A stretch of 64,000 bases of DNA. It comes from RDXT01 sp033765305. GTDB lineage: Bacteria > Bacteroidota > Bacteroidia > J057. Positions 15,733-23,601 of the stretch are shown in pieces. Numbering within the stretch: the stretch's first letter is position 1; every line of letters starts with the position of its first letter. The stretch covers positions 1-64,000 of the forward strand of contig JANRID010000056.1 in assembly GCA_033765305.1 (NCBI GenBank), given 5' to 3'. The notes below the pieces were generated by a model. It was given only the letters and a program-made list of their open reading frames with translations, made no database searches and was not told where the DNA came from. The position numbers were made by a program, and so were the translations under genes.

Positions 15733-17769
15733 TCAGAATAACTGGATGAGGAGATCGATCAGCTTGATGCCGATAAAAGGGGAAATCAGCCCGCCGAGCC
15801 CATAGATCAGCAGGTTGCGGGCCAGCAGCGAGGCAGCGTCCGCAGGGCGGTAGCGCACGCCGCGCAGCGCCAGCGGAATCAGCGCCGGGATGATGAGCGC
15901 GTTGAAGATCACAGCGGACAGAATAGCCGATTCCGGCGAACTCAGCCGCATGAGATTCAGCGCCTGGAAGCCCGGAATGACCGCGATGAACAGCGCCGGG
16001 ATGATGGCGAAATATTTTGCCACATCATTGGCGATGGAGAAGGTCGTCAGCGCGCCGCGCGTGATGAGCAGCTGCTTGCCGATTTCCACGATTTCAATGA
16101 GCTTGGCAGGGTCATTGTCCAGATCCACCATGTTGCCGGCCTCCTTGGCTGCCTGGGTGCCGCTGTTCATCGCCACCCCTACATCCGCCTGGGCCAGGGC
16201 CGGTGCATCGTTGGCGCCGTCGCCCATCATCGCCACCAGCTTGCCTGCCTGCTGCTCCGACTGGATATATTGCAGCTTGTCCTCGGGTCTCGCTTCCGCG
16301 ATGAATTCGTCCACCCCGGCTTCCTGGGCAATGTACGAAGCAGTGAGCGGATTGTCGCCGGTGATCATCACCGTTTTGACGCCCATTTTCCGCAGGCGGA
16401 GGAAGCGGTCCCGAATGCCGGGCTTCAGGATGTCTTCCAGCTGGGCTACGCCCTGCACCGCAGGCCCGGATGCCAGCAGCAGGGGCGTGCCGCCCTGCAG
16501 GGCAATCTCATCCACCAGCGCCTGGGCTTCCTGGGGGAAAATGCCGCCGGCCCGCTCGACCATCCGCCGGATGGAGTCGGCAGAGCCCTTCCGCAGGCTG
16601 CGTCCGCCAGGCAGATCCACGCCGCTCATGCGGGTCTCGGCAGTGAAAGGCACAAACGTTCCGTGCTGCCGCGCGTCTTCGGGCAGGGCATAGCCCAACT
16701 GCCGGGCCAGTTCGACGATGGACTTGCCTTCCGGCGTCGCATCCGCTGCCGAAGCCAGCGCAAACTGCTCGTGCAGCAGCGCCGGATCGACGCCGCTCAG
16801 CGGCGCAAAGCGCGTCGCCTTGCGGTTGCCGATGGTGATGGTGCCCGTTTTGTCGAGCATCACTACATCGATATCGCCCGCGGTCTCCACGGCGCGGCCC
16901 GATTTGGCGATCACATGGGCCCGCAGGGCACGGTCCATGCCCGCGATCCCGATGGCAGAGAGCAGCCCGCCGATGGTGGTCGGGATCAGGCAGACGAACA
17001 GCGACACCAGTGCGGCCAGCGGCAGGCGGATGCCGGCAAATGCGCCGAACACGTACAGCGTGACCGTCGCAATCAGGAAGATGATGGTGAAGGCCGCCAG
17101 CAGTTGGGTGAGCGCAAGCTCGTTGGGGGTCTTCTGGCGGGAGGCGCCCTCCACCAGGGCGATCATCTTGTCCAGAAAGGATTCGCCGGCTCCCTGGGTG
17201 ACACGCACCACGATGCGGTCGGACAGGACGCGGGTGCCGCCGGTCACGCCGGAGCGGTCTGTGCCCGCCTCGCGGATCACCGGCGCCGATTCGCCCGTAA
17301 TGGCCGACTCGTCGATCGAAGCCATGCCTTCGATGATTTCGCCGTCAGCGGGGATGATCTCGCCCGCCTGCACGAGGAACACATCGCCGCTGCGGAGCTG
17401 GGAGGAAGGCACGGTTTCTTCCGCGCCGCCGGGGCGTCGGCGCCGGGCTGGCGTTTCTTCGCGGGTTTTGCGGAGGCTGGCGGCCTGGGCTTTGCCGCGG
17501 GCTTCGGCCAGGGCCTCGGCGCCGTTGGCAAACAGCACCGTGACAAAGAGGAGGAACGTAATGAGCCAGTTGAACGCGGCGCTGCCCTGGGCAGGGTCTG
17601 GGTTGAAGGTCAGCCAGATGCTGAGCGCCAGCATCACGGCGGTGCCTGCCTCCACGCAGAACATGACCGGATTGCGGAGCATCTGCGCCGGATTCAGCTT
17701 CGCGAAGGACTGGAGGAACGCCTCGCGCAGGAGGCCTGAGTTCATCGGCGATGGATCGTTCGGTTTCAT
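15733..17769 (-). CDS. kdpB: Potassium-transporting P-type ATPase subunit B
   Basis: The 678-residue P-type ATPase has TGES at 158-161, including the Ser (161) that is inhibitory when phosphorylated in the enterobacterial enzyme. It also has the phosphorylation motif DKTGT (Asp 306), a nucleotide-binding domain, and MMGDGANDAPALAQADVG as the hinge motif. Membrane helices sit at both ends of the catalytic core as in the family. KdpB hydrolyses ATP to drive K+ uptake through KdpA. It is complete and 12 bp downstream of kdpA. Confidence 0.97.
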   Translation of the reverse strand: MKPNDPSPMNSGLLREAFLQSFAKLNPAQMLRNPVMFCVEAGTAVMLALSIWLTFNPDPAQGSAAFNWLITFLLFVTVLFANGAEALAEARGKAQAASLRKTREETPARRRRPGGAEETVPSSQLRSGDVFLVQAGEIIPADGEIIEGMASIDESAITGESAPVIREAGTDRSGVTGGTRVLSDRIVVRVTQGAGESFLDKMIALVEGASRQKTPNELALTQLLAAFTIIFLIATVTLYVFGAFAGIRLPLAALVSLFVCLIPTTIGGLLSAIGIAGMDRALRAHVIAKSGRAVETAGDIDVVMLDKTGTITIGNRKATRFAPLSGVDPALLHEQFALASAADATPEGKSIVELARQLGYALPEDARQHGTFVPFTAETRMSGVDLPGGRSLRKGSADSIRRMVERAGGIFPQEAQALVDEIALQGGTPLLLASGPAVQGVAQLEDILKPGIRDRFLRLRKMGVKTVMITGDNPLTASYIAQEAGVDEFIAEARPEDKLQYIQSEQQAGKLVAMMGDGANDAPALAQADVGVAMNSGTQAAKEAGNMVDLDNDPAKLIEIVEIGKQLLITRGALTTFSIANDVAKYFAIIPALFIAVIPGFQALNLMRLSSPESAILSAVIFNALIIPALIPLALRGVRYRPADAASLLARNLLIYGLGGLISPFIGIKLIDLLIQLF

Positions 17770-17781
17770 GCGGAGGGCAGG

Positions 17782-19485
17782 TTAGCGGGTGAGGAATTCG
17801 GCGACAGGGCCCAGGGCCAGCGCCGGGAAGAAGGAAAGCGCTGCGACAATCAGGATAACGGAAGTCAGGATGATGCCGAATACTGCGGTATCGGTCCGGA
17901 ACGCGCCCGGGGAAGGCGGCGAGATTCGTTTGCCTGCCAGCATGCCGGCAATGGCCAGCGGGCCGATGACCGGCACGTACCGGCCCAGCAGCATCACCAG
18001 GCCTGTCGAGACATTCCAGAACGGGGTATTGTCGCCCAGCCCCTCGAAACCGGAGCCATTGTTGGCCGAAGCAGAGGTAAACTCGTAGAGTATTTCGGAA
18101 AATCCGTGGAATCCGGGATTGTTGAGCCAGGCCAGGGCTTCATTTCCGCCCTGAGTCAGATAGATCCAGCATGCCAGGGCGGTTCCGCCCAGAATCAGGA
18201 AGGGATGCAGCAGCATGACCAGCGCTGCGATCCGGATTTCGCGCGATTCGAGCTTTTTTTCGAAAAATTCCGGACTTCTGCCTACCATCAGCCCCGACAG
18301 GAACACTGCTATGATGACGAATACCAGCATGTTGATCAGCCCGACCCCGACGCCGCCGTAGAGCGCATTGATCATCATGTCCAGCATCAGGATGCCGCCG
18401 GAAAGCGGGGTCAGGCTGTCGTGCATGGCGTTGACGGAGCCGTTGGAAGTGGCCGTCGTGGAGACGCCCCACAGTGCGGAAGCGGCGGCACCGAAGCGCA
18501 TCTCTTTGCCTTCCAGGCTGCCGCTGGGCTGGGAAATGCCCGCATCGGCAATCCAGGGGCTGCCGCTCAGCTCGGCCCAGACTGTGAGCCCCAGAAACAC
18601 AGTGAATATGCCCGTCATGACGGCCATCACCACCCGCGAAAAGCCCGGCTGCCGGAGCAGGCCGCCCATCGCGAAGACCAGCGCAATGGGAATCAGCAGA
18701 ATCGATACATTTTCCACTACGTTGGTGAAGTAGCTGGGATTCTCGAAGGGATGGGTGGAATTGGGCCCGAAATACCCGCCGCCATTGGTCCCCAACTGCT
18801 TGACCGCGACCATCCCGGCCACCGGGCCGCGCGCGATGCGGATCGTATCGCCTTCAAGCGTGTAGCTTTCCGCCGCCCCGGCGAAGGTCATCGGCGTGCC
18901 GCCGATCAGCAGCAGCAGCGCCGCCGCGATGGACAGCGGGAGCAGGACCCGCGTGACCGACCGGACGAAATAGGCGTAAAAATTCCCCAGGCTGCGGGTC
19001 TGCGCCTCGCGGAGGCCGTTGAGGATCATAATCAGCGCTGCAATGCCCGAGGCCGCCGACACAAACTGCAGAAACTGCAGGACGAATATCTGCGAAAAAT
19101 AGCTGGCCCCGGTTTCGCCCGAGTAGTGCTGGAGGTTAGTATTGGTCACAAAACTGACCGCCGTATTGAAGCCCTGGTGCCAGGTCATGCCCGGGATATG
19201 ATCGGGATTCATCAGCGGGATGCGGTCCTGAAGGCACAGCGCCAGCCAGGCATACGCCAGCCAGACGGCATTCGTGAGCAGCAGGGCCGAGACGGCCTGC
19301 TTCCAGTTCATCTGCTGCTCCGGGCGAACGCCCGTGAGCCGGTACAGCAGGCGTTCGAGCGGCGCGAGGAAGTCGGTCCAGACCGGCATGCCCTGGTACA
19401 CCTTGACCAGGTAGCGGCCCAGCAGCCAGGCGGCTCCGAACGTGAGGGCGAGGATGAGCGCAAGGCCCAGGAGTTCGTGCAGCAT
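17782..19485 (-). CDS. kdpA: Potassium-transporting ATPase subunit A
   Basis: The 567-residue polytopic membrane protein has the four selectivity-loop repeats of KdpA: TNTNLQHYSGE, GTNGGGYFGPN, TTATSNGSVNA and SANNGSGFEG. It is the K+-binding, channel-like subunit of KdpFABC in the inner membrane. It starts 3 bp after kdpF. Length and motifs are normal. Confidence 0.97.
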   Translation of the reverse strand: MLHELLGLALILALTFGAAWLLGRYLVKVYQGMPVWTDFLAPLERLLYRLTGVRPEQQMNWKQAVSALLLTNAVWLAYAWLALCLQDRIPLMNPDHIPGMTWHQGFNTAVSFVTNTNLQHYSGETGASYFSQIFVLQFLQFVSAASGIAALIMILNGLREAQTRSLGNFYAYFVRSVTRVLLPLSIAAALLLLIGGTPMTFAGAAESYTLEGDTIRIARGPVAGMVAVKQLGTNGGGYFGPNSTHPFENPSYFTNVVENVSILLIPIALVFAMGGLLRQPGFSRVVMAVMTGIFTVFLGLTVWAELSGSPWIADAGISQPSGSLEGKEMRFGAAASALWGVSTTATSNGSVNAMHDSLTPLSGGILMLDMMINALYGGVGVGLINMLVFVIIAVFLSGLMVGRSPEFFEKKLESREIRIAALVMLLHPFLILGGTALACWIYLTQGGNEALAWLNNPGFHGFSEILYEFTSASANNGSGFEGLGDNTPFWNVSTGLVMLLGRYVPVIGPLAIAGMLAGKRISPPSPGAFRTDTAVFGIILTSVILIVAALSFFPALALGPVAEFLTR

Positions 19486-19488
19486 AGG

Positions 19489-19566
19489 TCAGAAGCGTTC
19501 AGGGTACAGCAGGGCGTATACCAGATAGCCCAGCAGGAGGATACAGAGGAGAAAGATGAGGAGCAT
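19489..19566 (-). CDS. kdpF: KdpF small membrane subunit
   Basis: A 25-residue ORF encodes a single hydrophobic helix (MLLIFLLCILLLGYLVYALL, then YPERF), with the ALLYPERF-type ending seen in KdpF. It sits immediately before kdpA (3 bp), its expected place in kdpFABC operons. It is below the size limit of most gene callers. Confidence 0.88.
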   Translation of the reverse strand: MLLIFLLCILLLGYLVYALLYPERF

Positions 19567-19588
19567 AATGAGCCATTTCCCTCAGCGG

Positions 19589-19604
19589 TGCAGAGGCCGT
19601 GCCC
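19589..19604 (-). promoter_or_regulatory. Sigma-54-like promoter of the kdp operon
   Basis: On the minus strand GGGCACGGCCTCTGCA matches the -24/-12 consensus TGGCACGnnnnTTGCW at all but two positions, with GG and GC at the required spacing. It lies 22 bp upstream of kdpF. The gene just upstream encodes a sigma-54 activator, which supports the call. Confidence 0.6.
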
Positions 19605-19653
19605 GGCTGGCCCGGCGCAGCGGGAAATCGCGTATAATAAATTGACAAACAAG

Positions 19654-19733
19654 GAATTAAAAATAATTCAGCTGCTGCCTTGCGGGCATGGCGCTGCCGC
19701 CTGCCGATCATTCTGGAAGGGCAGACCGATCAT
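19654..19733. promoter_or_regulatory. Palindrome and paired GATCAT sites upstream of the kdp promoter
   Basis: GAATTAAAAATAATTC (19654-19669) is an AT-rich palindrome ~50 bp upstream of the sigma-54 element. CCGATCAT occurs twice (19704-19711 and 19726-19733), exactly 22 bp apart, 100-145 bp upstream of the promoter. That is a normal distance for an enhancer of an NtrC-type activator. GATCAT repeats also precede the activator gene itself. Confidence 0.4.
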
Positions 19734-19753
19734 GTTGATAGGGCAGGGGCGGG

Positions 19754-21085
19754 TCAGTGCACGCCGTACTCCTGCAGCTTGCGGTACAGGGTGGCGATGC
19801 CGATGTCCAGCAGGCTGGCAGTGCGGGCTTTGTTGTGGCCTGTTTGCTGGAGGATGCGCAGAATATGCTGTTTTTCAGCCTCGGCCAGGGTCACAGGATC
19901 TTCGTGCCCGCCGTGCCGCAGGTGAAATTCCAGCGGCAGCGTATCGGCGGTCAGCACGCCGGACTCCGCCAGCAGCACCGAGCGCCCGATGACATTTTTC
20001 AGCTCGCGGATATTGCCCCGCCAGGGATGCTGGAGGAGCAGGCGCTCGTATCCGGGCTCCAGGGCAGGCACTGCCTTGCCCAGCTGCCGGGCCGCCTGGG
20101 CCGTAAAATGCCCGGCGAGCAGCAGCACGTCGCGCCCGCGCTCGCGCAGGGGCGGAAGGTGCAGGGTGAAGCCGGCGAGACGGTAATAGAGATCTTCGCG
20201 GAAGCGGCCCGTGCCGGCGTCCTGGAGCAGGTCCCGGTTGGTCGCCGCCACAATGCGCAGGTCCGCCTGCCGGGGTTTGGGATCGCCGAGGCGGTAGTAG
20301 CGGCCGCTTTCCAGCACGCGCAGGAGCTTGGCCTGGAGGTCGGGGGGCATTTCGCCGATCTCGTCGAGGAAGAGCGTGCCGCCGTCGGCGGCCTGCAGCA
20401 GGCCTTCCTGGTCCCGGAGTGCGCCGGTGAAGGCACCTGCGCGGTAGCCGAACAGCTCGCTTTCGAGCATGTCGTGGGGAAAGGCGCTGCAGTTGAGCGC
20501 CACGAGGGGGCGGTCCCGGCGGGGGCTGAGCGCGTGGAGGGCTTGGGCGAATACCTCCTTGCCGGTGCCGGTCTCGCCGGTGAGCAGCACCGCGACCGGC
20601 GCAGGGGCCACTTTGGCCAGCAGCTTTTTCGCTTCGAGCATGGCCGGCGCCTGCCCCAGGATGCGGTCCTCTCCGATGGCAGCGGGCTCCGCTGCCGGCA
20701 CCTGCCGCAGGGCTTTTTCCATCGCCTGATGCAGGAGCGGAAGGATGCGGTCATTGTCGTCGCCCTTCGTCAGGTAGTCGAAAGCGCCGTTTTTCATCGC
20801 CTGGATGCCGTCCGGAATGTGGCCGTAGGCCGTCAGCACGATGACCTCCGTTTCCGGATGCGCCGTTTTCACCTGCCGGGTCAGCGTGATGCCGTCCCCG
20901 TCGGGCAGCCGCACATCGGTCAGCAGCACCTGAACCGGCTCGCGGGCCAGGATCTGCCGTGCGCTGCGCACATTCGCAGCCTTCAGCACCCGGAAGCCTT
21001 CCAGCGCAGCCAGATCCGCCAGCAGGTTGCGCAGGTCGGCGATGTCGTCGAGGATCAGTACGGTGCCTTGCATAGCCGGATGCAT
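19754..21085 (-). CDS. NtrC-family sigma-54-dependent response regulator
   Basis: The 443-residue regulator has a receiver domain (acidic pair at 13-14, phospho-acceptor Asp 57 in LLTDVRLPDG, Lys 107). It has an AAA+ domain with Walker A GETGTGKE (170-177), the sigma-54 contact motif GAFTGA (217-222) and LFLDEIGEM, and a Fis-type HTH at the C-terminus (~415-440). An internal ATG at 21073 is an alternative start. It lies upstream of and in the same direction as kdpFABC. No OmpR-type KdpE is present, so it is the likely kdp activator, phosphorylated by the kinase at the operon's end (inference from context). Confidence 0.92.
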   Translation of the reverse strand: MHPAMQGTVLILDDIADLRNLLADLAALEGFRVLKAANVRSARQILAREPVQVLLTDVRLPDGDGITLTRQVKTAHPETEVIVLTAYGHIPDGIQAMKNGAFDYLTKGDDNDRILPLLHQAMEKALRQVPAAEPAAIGEDRILGQAPAMLEAKKLLAKVAPAPVAVLLTGETGTGKEVFAQALHALSPRRDRPLVALNCSAFPHDMLESELFGYRAGAFTGALRDQEGLLQAADGGTLFLDEIGEMPPDLQAKLLRVLESGRYYRLGDPKPRQADLRIVAATNRDLLQDAGTGRFREDLYYRLAGFTLHLPPLRERGRDVLLLAGHFTAQAARQLGKAVPALEPGYERLLLQHPWRGNIRELKNVIGRSVLLAESGVLTADTLPLEFHLRHGGHEDPVTLAEAEKQHILRILQQTGHNKARTASLLDIGIATLYRKLQEYGVH

Positions 21086-21125
21086 AGCCCAAACCTACGG
21101 GATTGCTCCGGCTTATTCAACATAT

Positions 21126-21149
21126 GCATGATCCTGCATGGCATGATCC
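21126..21149. repeat. Direct repeat GCATGATCC x2 upstream of the sigma-54 activator gene
   Basis: Two copies of GCATGATCC (21126-21134, 21141-21149) are spaced 15 bp apart, 41-64 bp before the activator start. The GATCAT core (reverse complement ATGATC) resembles the pair upstream of kdpF, which suggests autoregulation. Confidence 0.4.
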
Positions 21150-21217
21150 GCCCAAACAGCGGATATATCCGGATATGTTTGGCAGTCTGCGCGACTGCCG
21201 CCCCGCAAAGCAGGACC

Positions 21218-21277
21218 AGTTGCAAAATATGCAACTCGCCTCGGTCCGGCCCCTGCGGAGTTGCATATTTTGCAACT
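21218..21277. promoter_or_regulatory. Pair of inverted 19-bp dyads between divergent genes
   Basis: AGTTGCAAAATATGCAACT (21218-21236) and its exact reverse complement AGTTGCATATTTTGCAACT (21259-21277) are separated by 22 bp, centre to centre 41 bp (about four helix turns). Each copy is itself a dyad (AGTTGCA-N5-TGCAACT). They sit between the divergent sigma-54 activator gene and the lipoprotein gene, and look like two cooperative binding sites for one dimeric regulator. The rest of this ~330-bp intergenic stretch holds no gene. Confidence 0.6.
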
Positions 21278-21417
21278 GTCCGCCAAACCGCCGCAAAAAG
21301 CCTTTTTGAACAAGGCGCGGGGGAATGTTGCTTTGGGTATTCCAACGTGCAGCCGGCCATCTGCCGCCTGCGCGCTGGCTGAACCCTGTATCACCTCAAC
21401 AGTTGAACAAGCCCGAT

Positions 21418-22374
21418 ATGCGCCGTTATCCTCATGCCTGGGCCGCTGGCCTGCTGTGCGCCGCCGGGCTGCTTGCCTGCGAGCAGCCCCTGATCGGTCC
21501 GGAACGGAAAGCGCCGTTTGCCTTTCCCTACGACAGCCTGAACGGAACACTCTACCTTGCTTACGTGGACGATACGAAATCCCCCCGGCAGTCCGTGGGC
21601 ATGCTGGCCTATGCGGAAAACCGGCTATCCCTGCTGATCGAAGCCCCGGAGCGGGCCTATCTGCGGCGGGACAGCCGGCTCATGCTCGCGAAGGATGCGT
21701 CCGTAGGCGATTCGGTCTATTACCAGTACTACCGGTTCTTCCCGGATATGGAGAGTTATATACCTGACAATCAGCTATACGAAGGCATTCCGGTGGGAAT
21801 CACGGGCATTGACAGCCTGCATGCCCTGTCGTGGCGGTGGCGGACCGATTCCAGCGGGCAGCGCTTCGAGGTGCGCTGGCTGATTCATGATCTCAGCCGG
21901 TTTCAGACCCATCTGCGTCAGGCGGTCACGCTGCCTGCCGGCAGCAGCCTGGGATACGAAGCGCTGGGAGGCTCTGTGGTGTTTCCCGACGGGCTGAGGC
22001 TGCTGCTGAGGACGGACGACCGCTACCTGATCTGCGACGGAACGTCGGCAGAAGAAATTACCCTCGAAGGCGGCAACCCCTTGGCACAGCATGCGCTGTC
22101 CATCGATCCTGCCGGGCGAACGCTGGCCTATACGGAGTACTTCGGGCCTTCCGTACGCTTCAGAGATCTGGAGAACGGCGCGGAAATCAGCTATGAACTG
22201 CCCGAAGGCTCGTTTTTCCGGGCCTCCGCCTGGGCGCCCAGCGGCGAGCCGCGGGTGCTGCTGGCCGGGGACTCCGGGCTGCTGGAAGTGCATACGACCG
22301 GCAAATCCCTCCCGCGGATGGTATTCCCCAGCGGATCCGGCATTACGTTTTGGAATCTGTCCTGGAACCCCTAA
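21418..22374 (+). CDS. Lipoprotein of unknown function
   Basis: The 318-residue protein is read from ATG 21418, giving a lipoprotein signal with lipobox LLAC; the open frame extends back to 21325 but without a signal. The mature part has repeated beta-rich segments (for example AHSI/ALSIDPAGRTLAYTEY and SAWAPSGEPRVLLAG) that look like beta-propeller blades of the WD40/TolB type. It precedes a small outer-membrane protein gene by 10 bp, so the two are probably one operon. Its function is unknown. Confidence 0.75.
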   Translation: MRRYPHAWAAGLLCAAGLLACEQPLIGPERKAPFAFPYDSLNGTLYLAYVDDTKSPRQSVGMLAYAENRLSLLIEAPERAYLRRDSRLMLAKDASVGDSVYYQYYRFFPDMESYIPDNQLYEGIPVGITGIDSLHALSWRWRTDSSGQRFEVRWLIHDLSRFQTHLRQAVTLPAGSSLGYEALGGSVVFPDGLRLLLRTDDRYLICDGTSAEEITLEGGNPLAQHALSIDPAGRTLAYTEYFGPSVRFRDLENGAEISYELPEGSFFRASAWAPSGEPRVLLAGDSGLLEVHTTGKSLPRMVFPSGSGITFWNLSWNP

Positions 22375-22384
22375 CACCCTGATC

Positions 22385-22996
22385 ATGAAAATTCTACGAT
22401 GCTGCTGCGTGCTGCTGGCCGTTCTGGGCCTGACGCAGCTGACGGCCCAGCAGGACTATCCCCGCAATTCCATCGGGATCTACGGGCTTTCGGCCGAAAC
22501 CGGAATCCTGTACGAACGGCGGCTTTCGCGTGCGCATGCGGTCTCGGCGGGCGTATTGCTGCGCAGTTACTACTATGACGAGGAGATCTCGTACCGCCGC
22601 TACCTGGACCTTGTGGAGGGCGGCTTCCCGGAGATGCTGTTCAATCCGGGCATTCAGCTGCAGTACCGCTACTATTTCCGCCACCCCGTCCTCTACCGGT
22701 CGCGTACGTGGTTTGCCGGGGGCTACCTGAAAGTCAACGACAACACAGCCATCCGCTATGCGCAGGCGTGGATCTACGGCAGCGGCATCACCGCCGGAAA
22801 GCGTCTGCTGTTCAAGCGGAACGACCGATGGTTTCTGGATGTGCAGGGCAGCTTCGAATATCAGGCACATTCCGTGAACTACCCCGGCTATACCCGCATG
22901 TCGGCGTTCGAGGAGGCAGGGTTCAGGCTGCGCGCCCGCTACCTGTACGCCGGGCTGTATCCGCGTGCGACCGTGACCCTGGGCCGGCGCTGGTAG
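22385..22996 (+). CDS. Small outer-membrane beta-barrel-like protein
   Basis: The 203-residue protein has a signal peptide ending LTAQQ. Its remaining sequence of alternating Tyr/Arg-rich strands (QLQYRYYF, RLRARYLYAGLY) ends in RRW; an aromatic C-terminal residue is typical of outer-membrane barrels. It follows the lipoprotein gene closely, so the pair may act together at the cell envelope. It belongs to no family I can name. Confidence 0.7.
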   Translation: MKILRCCCVLLAVLGLTQLTAQQDYPRNSIGIYGLSAETGILYERRLSRAHAVSAGVLLRSYYYDEEISYRRYLDLVEGGFPEMLFNPGIQLQYRYYFRHPVLYRSRTWFAGGYLKVNDNTAIRYAQAWIYGSGITAGKRLLFKRNDRWFLDVQGSFEYQAHSVNYPGYTRMSAFEEAGFRLRARYLYAGLYPRATVTLGRRW

Positions 22997-23036
22997 TGTG
23001 CCCGTTCTTTTCTTTTTGCAGGGGCTTTACACCGCT

Positions 23037-23192
23037 ATGTTCATCTCTAATCTGTATAAAAGTATGTTACTCTCTATGTTGATCGAAGTGATCAGTGCAG
23101 CGCCCGCAGCGCCCCGGCCTGATCCGGTATGGCCTATCTGGATGGCTGCAGGCGCTACTGTGATGAATTTCCTGCTCCTGTTATTTTTTTAA
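23037..23192 (+). CDS. Possible small membrane peptide (doubtful)
   Basis: This ORF of about 51 residues (several possible ATG starts: 23037, 23064, 23076) encodes a Pro-rich segment (APAAPRPDPVWP) followed by one hydrophobic helix ending LLLLFF. It lies in a ~600-bp stretch otherwise free of genes. Coding status is unproven. Confidence 0.3.
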   Translation: MFISNLYKSMLLSMLIEVISAAPAAPRPDPVWPIWMAAGATVMNFLLLLFF

Positions 23193-23211
23193 CACACTTA
23201 CGTTAAGTTTT

Positions 23212-23442
23212 GTGGGGAGTGTGGTATTCCTGGGAGGACTGGTATTGGGATGTGTGCTGGGGCTGACTGCGTTGGTCATCGGACTCGTACGGCGCCGAAA
23301 ACTCCTGGCGCAGCCTGTGCGCGACCGGAATGCGCTGCGCAGAACCACCATGACCATGATCTTTGGGGCAGCTCCCTTTTTGCCGGTGTTGCTGGCGGTA
23401 CCGGCATTGGTGTTGATTGTTATGAACTGGAATTCAGACTGA
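23212..23442 (+). CDS. Possible small two-TM membrane protein (doubtful)
   Basis: The 76-residue ORF from GTG 23212 has two hydrophobic helices (~4-24 and ~50-71) separated by a basic RRRK loop, a sensible inner-membrane topology. The non-ATG start and absence of a recognised family keep confidence low. Together with the preceding ORF it could form a small membrane-protein pair. Confidence 0.38.
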   Translation: MGSVVFLGGLVLGCVLGLTALVIGLVRRRKLLAQPVRDRNALRRTTMTMIFGAAPFLPVLLAVPALVLIVMNWNSD

Positions 23443-23546
23443 CCCGGCGGCGTCTTGTTTGTGCGGAGTTTTGCGGGCATCACCAGCGGGCTGGGCCTGG
23501 GGTTCGGGCTGGCCTTTCAGGGAGGAGGCCATCCGCTGAAAGCAGC

Positions 23547-23580
23547 CAGCCCGCCTGCTCCTTCCGGAACAGGCGGGCTG
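23547..23580 (-). terminator. Hairpin terminator after the sortilin/BNR gene
   Basis: CAGCCCGCCTG and CAGGCGGGCTG form a perfect 11-bp stem around a 12-nt loop. It begins 21 bp beyond the stop codon of the minus-strand gene. Confidence 0.7.
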
Positions 23581-23601
23581 CTGCATGCAAGGGGCTCAGG
23601 C

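Noticed and set aside
21218..21277. Inverted repeats as ends of a small mobile element
   Set aside because: Only 22 bp lie between them, no target duplication is seen, and each copy is itself a dyad, so a protein-binding site fits better.
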